A stretch of 64,000 nt of DNA from Enchytraeus crypticus (Eukaryota > Annelida > Clitellata > Enchytraeida > Enchytraeidae): contig CAJHZI010000818.1 of assembly GCA_905160935.1 (NCBI GenBank), forward strand, positions 2,411,001 through 2,475,000, in the 5' to 3' direction. The notes beneath the pieces are model-generated. The model did not search any database and had not been told where the DNA came from. It was given only the letters and a program-made list of their open reading frames with translations. The position numbers were made by a program, and so were the translations under genes. Below are positions 1 to 10,200 of the stretch, in pieces; within the stretch, counting starts at the first letter, position 1, and every line of letters starts with the position of its first letter.

Positions 1-1165
1 GATATACAGAATTTTTTAAGCTTGCGAAATTTGAAATTATGAATTTTCAACTGTGAGTATAGTAAAGAGGCTGCACATCTAGAAGTAAGAGTCTCAGAGC
101 CAATTAAACTCAAGATTAAATTTTTGTGAAACGGTAAAATTAATAAGTACAATTATCGTTACAAAATTGTACTCAATTGAATTGAAAAGAACTTGTTAAA
201 TACTCAAGCCGATGTGAACTAAAATAGCTCATACGTAATTATTATTAAAATATTAGAGAAACTGTATGCCTCAAATTAGCTTTCTATTTACTGTAAAAAT
301 ACTTTAAATAATAGCCACGGAAAGCAAATAGTCATCATGAATCTACTCTAAAAAAGCGTTTTTGAAAATCTAAAGGACCACTTCAATAGATTGTAAAAAT
401 CATTTTCGCAATTAGTTCTAGAGTAGAGTAGCTTTTGCTTAGTGCTAAAGGGAATCTACCGTAACCTACGTCTTGAAATAATTCATACAATACGGCTTTT
501 CTGAGAAATCTTCCAATTAGAGAGTAAATTTTTTTTCGAGGCTTAATTACTTTATGGCATTTTAAAAGTAAATGGTTCTTGCAGAGAATATGGATATATA
601 TTAATTAATAAATAAAGTTCATTATTGCTATTAAAACTGATAGGGCCAGATTAGGGATTTTAATTGTTATCCAGTAATACGGTGAATCAATTAGTACACG
701 TTCAAATCCAGTGTGCGTCTCGTAGAGCCAGAAAACGTAACTACTAGACCTTAGACTTTTGCAATTACTAGTGGCTGTAACTAGTGTCATTCCATATTAG
801 ATTTACCTCAGCTTTATGCAAACATTAAGAGTCTAGGGTTTATCTAAGTGCTAAGAGACTTTATTAATTGAAAAAGATTGAGTTGACTTAAGTTTAAAAA
901 TTCTCGGTAGGATAAGATTAACTGCCAAAGACGGTTCGGCTAGGATTCCATCCCGTAGCCTCATTCTCAGTAGACATGGTATCGTTTAAATTATTGAACA
1001 AATTATTTAGCAAATTAGTAATTATCAGAATTAATTCATTGAGATATCTTTGTAAGTATTAATTGTAGTATACCGATCTTTACCACAACGAGTATTTTCA
1101 ATATAAATTTGAGGATTTATGTTAAAAAATTTCTGTCTCTCTCGCTCTCTCTCGTTCTTACAGGT
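1..1165. other. Sequence downstream of the MFSD6-like gene
   Basis: AT-rich DNA without a supportable gene. A short CT-rich tract lies at 1135-1158. A minus-strand AATAAA at 860-865 lies 300 bp past the proposed stop and could serve the 3' UTR. The 61-codon open frame at 605-790 has no coding character. Confidence 0.5.
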
Positions 1166-1294
1166 TTAGTACAACCAATCATGAAGAGCGTACTGCTCAG
1201 AGCTCTGCGGCTGAGCCAGTATCAGCTCAACTGGAGCTTTTGGAGCTGCCTCCATGATCAGTCTATCTGCTCCACCGTCAGCTGATCTCTTTAT
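1166..1294 (-). CDS. MFSD6: Probable terminal coding exon of the MFSD6-like gene
   Basis: After the acceptor TTGATTGATGCAG, a phase-0 frame of 42 codons reads IKRSADGGADRLIMEAAPKA and ends in LHDWLY plus TAA. Composition and GC content differ from the surrounding AT-rich DNA and look coding. It joins exon 5 in phase 0. No homology is recalled for this tail. The assignment rests on position, strand, phase and codon character. Confidence 0.6.
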   Translation of the reverse strand: MKRSADGGADRLIMEAAPKAPVELILAQPQSSEQYALHDWLY

Positions 1295-4200
1295 CTGCAT
1301 CAATCAATTAATAAAATAATAAAATAAACAACTAATGAATCAGTTACTCCGTGAATCAATGAATTAATGCTTGAATGTATGAAAAAACGAATAAAAGAAT
1401 TAATCACTTCATTAATCAGTAAATTCATCAGTCATTCAGGCAGACAGTCAGTTAGTCAGTCGCCCCTCAATTAATGAATTTGGCAAACAGTCATTCAATC
1501 AGCTCTCCATAAATCAAAAACTTAGTCAGTGAAACAATCGAGTTAATTGTTATTCAATATATTATTATATATTACTCACTCAATACCTACGTGTATCAGG
1601 ACTAGCTCACCTGAAGTTTACAAGTTATCTGCATAATTATGGTTCTAAACTTTAATTTCTCAACTGTGCCATTCAGACAATAAACAGCTTGTATTAAACA
1701 ATAGAGGGATAAGTAGAAAGAGACCAACAAAAAAAATTTACATTTCAGTCTAGAAACCTATTAACATTAAACAATACACAGCGTATAATTTCATTGAATT
1801 GGAAGAAAAGAATTTATTGTTTATTCTGTGTTGATGCGGAATAGAACAACCGTTCACTGAGAGTGCCGCATGATTCCACTAAACAACAACTGACAATGCA
1901 ATAGGAAGCCGACTGCAAAATATATATTCCTAGGCTAGATACTCCACAGAAAGTTTTGTCGACGGCTGAGTTATTGTTATATGATCAGAAAGTTTATCGA
2001 TGGATACTTTATTATATGGCGTTACAACACACAGGAATTTGCACATTGGACTTACAACTTGACAGAACATCAGGCAAAAATAGGTAACTGTTACCGTATT
2101 ATTATTGACTGATTTTCCTGAAAAGACCTCAGACTCCCTCAGCGACTTTTTACTTTGAGAGAAAATCTGGTCGTCCGTTATAGGGTCCAGGTGATATCCG
2201 TATCCGTAGTCGTCCCGAACACCTGCCGGGGGACCGTTGTAGATATCTGAAATATTGAGTCGAGATGCTTGCTAAAAGACGCAACCGAAAGAAGAATGAC
2301 ACGAAAAGAGAATTGTATGAAGATGAAGATATAGAATGATAGATGACTTGATATTGCATTCGCTTTTAGAAATAAAGAAAAAATTAAGGACATTTTTTCA
2401 GTACCTAGTATCAAATATAGCAGAGGCCTACACTGAGAGAGAGAGAGAGAGCGAGAGAGAGAGAGTGGGAGAGAGAGAAAGAGAGTGAGAGTGAGAGAGA
2501 GAAATCGAGAAATCAGTTATCATTAGCTTAATAATAATTTTACAGAAGTAAACCATAAACATAAAAAACTCGAAATGAAATTAATGTTCTTGGGTTTGAC
2601 TATTAGAATGACATTTACTGTTTTCAGTAATGACAAAACATTTTCTGTATACGATTTAAATTAAATTAAAATTAAATTAAATTAAAATTGATTTAAATAC
2701 ATGCATGTTGCTAATAGGCAACAGACGCGGTACTTGAAGACAACGAGTGTTACAAATATTTCATATAAATCTCATCTAAAACAGAACTCGTATGAAGTGA
2801 TCTTGACACTGCTTGCAAAAGTATAGTTTACTACAAACAGATGACAAGAGATAATGATAAAAGAGATAATGATAAAAGAGATAATGATAAAAGAGATAAT
2901 GATAAAAGAGATAATGATAAAAGAGATAATGATAAAAGAGATAATGATAAAAGAGATAATGATAAAAGAGATAATGATAAAAGAGATAATGATAAAAGAG
3001 ATAATGATAAAAGAGATAATGATAAAAGAGATAATGATAAAAGAGATAATGATAAAAGAGATAATGATAAAAGAGATAATGATAAAAGAGATAATGATAA
3101 AAGAGATAATGATAAAAGAGATAATGATAAAAGAGATAATGATAAAAGAGATAATGATAAAAGAGATAATGATAAAAGAGATAATGATAAAAGAGATAAT
3201 GATAGTATCAGTACATTGATTGGTATCCGAAGCACTGAAACTTAAAATGAATGAATTTAAATTATTGAACGTAAATTATTTATCACTTGAAGGAATTTAA
3301 ATTATTAAATCCTTAGAAGCGATTTTATGAAGAAATTAAAATCGACGTCGACTATAGCCTATTATAACATCCCACTCAAAAGAAACCCTATTACTATGTC
3401 TATCTGGCACAATTACACTATTCGATGGCTTGGAGCACAAAGGTGCCAAGGCAGTTTTTTAAATTAAAACGATGAGCACATTGCAGTGGTATGATAATAC
3501 TTGTATCTATCACTGCAGAAGGGTACCAAGTGATTGCATGACCTAGTGCGTCTGAAAAAGCAGGTAAAGCTAAGGTTAACGTCAGTTTCTTCACTCGAAA
3601 GCGATGTCAGTGACGGGTGAGCCCAGAATTTGAATCCCGCACATATTGATCCGGGGTCGAGTATCTTACCGACCGTCGAGCAGAATCTTCAGTGCACTTA
3701 CTATCAAACATTTCTAAACTGAGCTTTTGACTTTAGTGTTCCAAGCCAATGAATTATCAATATATAAGTCAATATACAAGTTATAAAAATATACAATATA
3801 CAGTCAATACAATACAATACAAGCTATAAAAAAGCTAATGTTAAGGTCAGTTTCCTCACTCGAAAGCGATGTCAGTGACGTGTGAGCCCAGGAGTTGAAT
3901 CCCGCACATACTGATCCGGGGTCGAATATCTTACCAACGTCGAGCAGAATTTTCAGTGCACTTACTGCCAAACATTTCTATACTGAGCTTGGCACCAAAG
4001 TGCTCCAAGCTAACGAAATATCTTTGAGTGAAAAACAAGCGGTGTTACCACGACTTATAAAATACTCTAATGTAAAGAGGGTAAGAGTAACCTCCGTAGT
4101 TCTGCCCTCTGCTTGCTCCGGTATCTAGGTAGCTATTGTTTGTTTTAGTACCGCTTGTTGAACTGGCGGGGTACTCGGTAGCTAATGTCACAAATCATAA

Positions 4201-7200
4201 AATTGAATTTTAGTTAATTCGTAGACGCTACATTGAATTCATTAGAGAGAACATTTTGAAGAAAATATCTTGAATGAACAAGCTTAACGTGTTATAACTT
4301 TATTTCTCTCGGACGTCGACTTTTATCACACTGTTAACTATCTTTAGCGTCCTTTACTACATCACATACTCTGCATTATCATCTTCGACATCGTCATAAT
4401 CATCATCGTCATCATCATCATCATCATTATCATCATCATCATCATCATCATCGCAATTATTTGAAAATTAGATTAAAAAATGGTAAAACCTCTTCGTTTC
4501 GAATTGAATTTACCTAAACTAATCAAATCAGCACGTTACATAATTAAAATGAAGATGACGATGTCGTGTTTATCTGCAGCGACGATGAACCGGATGCTTT
4601 AGAGGAAAGGTTTGAGCTTCACAAGCTTACCCTCGTAGTGTCCAGTTTGCTGGAAAATATACCAACCGCAAACTGCATGTGTCGTAAAAGGCGACAAAGC
4701 ACTAAGATCAACGCCAAAGTCAGAAAGGTCTTTAGGTTTTTGAGCGCCTAGGCTTCAGAAAGTGCTACATAACTTTAAAGTGCCGACCCTGGATTCAATT
4801 CAAGATGATGCTGATGATGATAATGAAGATAATGATGATGATTCTGATAATGATGATGTACTATCTTCAACCATGCGAGTGTCCGTCATTTAGTAATATC
4901 TTCATCTAGCGAAGCTACAAGATTTCAATTCAACTCTGAATCGGTCTTTAAACATTTTGCCTGCCGCTCTACTCAATGAGCTATTGAGAATTCAAACCTT
5001 TGTCTATACGACTGCTGGAGAGACTGTGCGGCATTCCTCCTGGAACACCGTGTGGCGCCAGATAGGTGGACTCCATGGACATCCCGGAAGTGTCTCCAGG
5101 AGCCACCTGACTGGGCGGCAAGTGTCTTATGTAGAGGTAGTGGAGGGTAACGAGGGCGATAGTCACAAATATGCAGGAAATTCCATATCCAGCAAACACC
5201 GCTACAGTGCCTGTGAGAGTAAATAAAGAAAAATAAGTTTTTCTTACTCAGTTCGGTCATTAATAATAACCTTTGTAAAAAAACCTACAAATTTTACGAG
5301 CTAACCAATCAATCAATCAATAAGAGTTTAACGTCCGGTTCCTCGCCATATGCAATGTCAGGGACGTCTTTTGCGTTATAGTTATAGTGCTCGATGTTGT
5401 TATTGTCGACAGTTGAGCTCCAATTGTTGTTGTTAGGTTTTGAGACTATTTGAAAGTAGTATTAGAAATAGTTATTTTTGAGACATTAGAGTAATAAAAG
5501 ACTAAATTAGGTGAACAGATTAAATGATCAATGTCATCGGTATTTTTGCCATGGACGTTCATGCATATACAAACACGTAACACATTGATTTACAGGACCA
5601 GAGATGGTTTAGAGATATTTATTTTCAAAGTAATTACTGCTAATGAAACAACATTGGTTGTACTGAATAATTTCATATCGTTTTCACAGTGCAGCGTTAT
5701 GATAGTACATGTTTCTATAGTGCTCAAAGGTACTAAGTGATTCGAGGATTCGAGGTATAATACCGACTTGGAAAAAAAAAAAAAAAGGAACCAAGTGCGT
5801 CTGAAGAGAATCCTCAGTGCACAAGTGTTCAAAATGCACTTTCTACCTAACATTTTTAAACTGCTCATGGCACCATTGTGCTCCAAGCCAACGAAATTTC
5901 TCTTTCTATCTTGGTGCACTGCTAACTGGTAGGTCCATGACATATAACGACTCCAGTCTTCTCTGTCTTCCGCTATTATCTTCATTTCCACAAGTGTATC
6001 TTTAAATCATGTTACAAATGTGGTTATTCGACTAATATAAAAGCTGTTTTGAGTGAATTATAATTTTTGACTGAGCCAGTGATGGCATGAGTTAAGCCTC
6101 TGACGGCTGTTCTCAGATATTCGAGGTGTAAATCCTCGGCTCATCTGTCGCTAATATCCCTTTGAGCGATATAGAATATAGATTTTAAATAATCTAATAT
6201 TTATATTTAATTTCAGATTAAATATTCAAAAGTTTAATATTTAATTTGTCCATTACAAATTCCATTAATTGGGCTTAATTGATTTGATTCTATTTTATCT
6301 AATTATTTTTAACTTAAGTTAAAATTCTGCTAGAATTACACTAGTATTTTGTGTCGTTGACCTGCTCAGGCATTCACATGAGTCTGGTCTTAGCTAATTT
6401 GCTCTCACCGCTCGTTGTAGTATAGAGACGCAAATTTAAATTCTTTTTTTAATAATAGTAGGAGTTCTTAATCGGTAAGATGCTCGACGGCGGATCAGTA
6501 TGTGCGGGGTTCAAATCCTGGGCTCACCCGTTACTGACATCGCTTTTATCATTCAACCTTTTTATTTTTTTCCATTTTATATTAAACAACAACTACAGCA
6601 TACTTAATTAGAAACTAATTAGCTTTCCGGTGAGGAAACTGAAGTTAACATCTTTTCATTGTGGTATAACCGCATAGGGGAGCAATATCTCGTCAGTCTG
6701 TCAATTTCCTACCGTCATGTTGTAAAAGTACGGTTGCACCTCTATTTGCAGTAGGAAACAATATCAAGACGCTATTGTGTAATGTCAAAGGTGGAATGAG
6801 TCTTTTCACAGACAGTCTAGGACGAATCTAATTCAATAAAACTGTTCTTTCCAATATAGCTCTCTCACACGCCGTATTTATTCTCTTTTATCTTCATCTA
6901 TCTTCTCTCAGTTTCCATGCTTTACTCCTATCTCCCTCTCTACTTCTCTTCATAGCTTTTCTCTTCGTCTTTTCAACTGCTTCTATTTCACTCTTGCGCG
7001 CATTCTCACTTATTTTCTAATAGCCTTTATTTCTTTTACTTCTGAAATTGATTGCTATCGACGACAAATCTATACAAAACAAAATTAAGCAGAGGTTTCT
7101 CTAAGGTATTGATTTCATCACTTACTGATTTCAGGTAATGACTTCACGTACTGATTTCATATACTGGCTTCACGTACTGACTTCACGTACTGACTTCAAG

Positions 7201-10200
7201 TACTGAATTCACATACTGGTTTTGCGTATACGAAAGTAATACATCCAATCACTAGGCCTATCTGCTACTATCTTGTGCATGATGGATACATTCACTATGA
7301 GACTAATCTGAAACTCTTCCTAAACTCTCTGTCTATCTCTCTATTTCTCTTCCTCTCCCTCTTTCTGTATCTTTCTAGAAACTGATCGATGCACATCGAT
7401 TATTGGGAGAGAGGAAGGGGTGGGGTAAGATGTCGGGTTGAGAATCGAATGAGAATTTGCTTTAAATTTACAATCATTAAATATTATCAGAGTAAAACAG
7501 ACTGGCTGACTGACTGAGACCAGGGCTCGTCTCAGTCAGGTAAATTAGGAAATAATTTTATCTCTGATAAAATTATTATATTTTATTTATAATTAAATAT
7601 ATTTTATATATTTAATTATATATTACCGAAATACTCAGTAAATATTGGAATTGAGTGTAGCTTGATCGGTTGGGGATTAGATTGCTGATCAACAGGTGCA
7701 GGGTTCAAGCCCATTGATCGCTCTGTCACTATTAGGCCTATTCTTACGAGACAGGAAACTTAAGCTAAATTAAACTTTATATTTTCTACGTTTAACTCCT
7801 AAGCTTCATTTAGTCAAAACTCTACGGACTATAATGTCAGCTTCTGCTATCTGGTGGAACAATCTGTATATAATTTCTAGATCTCTGCGTAAATGCATCA
7901 TATCATCCGTGATCATTTCCATGTAAAACTACGAAAAGCATGTATAACACGTACTGCAGCGTAATCGATATATCGAACTAGCAGATCAATACCGTAGCTA
8001 TTGATCAGGGCTCCGCCGATAATCGCCCCGCAGCCCCTGCCTAAAGCATGATGAATCGATTGGAGAATCATTTGTGCCGTGGGGCGATTGGCCATTGGTA
8101 CGAACTGCGTGAGGTAGGAGCAGCCTGCCGCCCAAACCCCAGCGTGGGTCAAACCTGCAGGCAATAATTCAATAAAAATAATATTAAATAATATTAAATA
8201 ATATTCAATAAAAAAACAGTTGTAAAATAAAAGCGATGTTAAGACAATTTAGGAATGCCATTTTTTTGATCACCGGAATGGCTTTCGTTTAGGACCTTAC
8301 TTCTCCTCAGCACATTTCTTTTGCAGATTGTTCTGGGTGAATTGATCTGTAGTGATATGTGCAGTTGGGGACGTCCCTGACATCATCCCTGGATGAGGAA
8401 ACTGACGTTAAATCTTTATTATTATTATTATTATTTAGTGGTTGAGTCACTCCTATGTTAATTCGTTATTTTAATAAAGTATTACGATAGCTATAGTTTA
8501 AGCTAAAAGAAGTTTAAGATTTTAGAAGTTAAAGTTTTAGCTGCGTTGAACCTCTACTAATGACTGGAAGAGTGTGTCAATATCAGGCGGGCACCGTATA
8601 TGAACCCTGCACCAACTGAATCACAGCCGAAAACCTAATCGATTGATCATATTATAATTATTAGTGGCTTCGCGGACAAGTGATTAGGATTTTACCGACA
8701 TCAGTTTAAATGTAGATTTTTGAAAATACCACGTAATACTTTAAAAGTTTATTCTGCAAAGGGGATCGAACACATTATCATGATAATCATCATCTTTTCT
8801 GGAATCCCTGTATAACCAGGGTCGGGATACGAATAGACTGTCTCAAATCCTCTCTGTCCTACATCATATCATCCATCAGTCAATCCCCCATTTGAGACTT
8901 TTCCATTAGTTTAAATTTGTGTAGCAATTTCTGGAGCCTAGGCGCTCACCAACTGAATACCTTTTCTGATGTTGGTGTGGATCTTAGTGCTCTAGTCGCC
9001 TTCAACGACACGTGCAGTCACCGGTTGGTCAATTCTTCAAACCAGCCGGACACAACACGGAGAATAACAAAGGGATCGAACACAAAAGTGGAAATAGTAA
9101 AACGAAAACAATCATACCTTGTAATAGTTCAAAGGGCAGCACCATCCAAGGTCTGGACAGCAATGATATATAAATAAACCGAATGAAATTAGCAGTTAGT
9201 CCAATGTAGATCACGTTCAGGTATCCTATAAGCAAAACAAAAGTATAATTTACAATATTCATGGCTTTTTAGAGCTCTAAAAGAATACGGTTATTCAGTT
9301 TTGTCATTTTCAATTTCTTCACATATATTCATAATTTAATTAGACAGTCAATTTTGCGTACCTAATTGTTCTCTTAATTTTAATTAAAGCGTGGTCAGCC
9401 TGTGAATTGCGTCATTGATTGCTTTAAAACGTAAAAATAAGAAGGGGGTTCAAATATGTTGGTGGAACATAAGGCTAACTGAGATTAAGAGACCTTCTAT
9501 TTTGCAGTCAAATAATATAAATAGAAAGAACCGGTACGTCTACTGAAGGTCCAATATGGAAAGCTAAATCTGATTCGCGTAAGAACTATAGAAATGCAAT
9601 CAAAATGGTTAAATCAAATTCCAAAAGTAATACTTCTGATGAGTTACAGAAAAGCTATGTAAACACCATGCATCAAATATTTTCTGAGAAGTTAGAATGG
9701 ATTTTAAGCAAATAAAAAAGCACCAATAAAGTAGTTAAAGTGGACGGTTTAAGGGATTCTCTTGACACTTAAAATCATCATACAACAAATTTAAAAAGCT
9801 CATACATTCTCAATTTGGTGCTATCTTTAATAATTGTAAAAAAGTTTACCATATGTAGCAAATTAAACAGTTAAATGATGTGACAGATTGTAGTATTAAT
9901 TAAATATATCAGTGTGCGAGGCGATCAGCATCCTGTGTAGGAATAAATCGTCAGCTTTTCATGGACTATGTTCTACGGAATACCTTATAAAAAACTAAGG
10001 TTAAAGTCAGTTTTTCCACTCGAAAGCGATGTCAGTGACGGGCGAGCCCAGGATTTGAACCCCGCACATACTAATACGCGGTCGAGTATCTTGCCGACTT
10101 CGCCACTGGTTCCAGCCGTAGCAAAGTCGATAAGATAAGGTATATTTGTGCACTAATCAGCAACTGTAGTTCTTCGTAACTGTTTGACATAAAGATTAAT

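Noticed and set aside
2831-3245. Three long open frames on both strands over 2831-3245
   Set aside because: They are produced by a perfect 15-bp repeat with no stop in its frames; the peptides are pure five-residue repeats.
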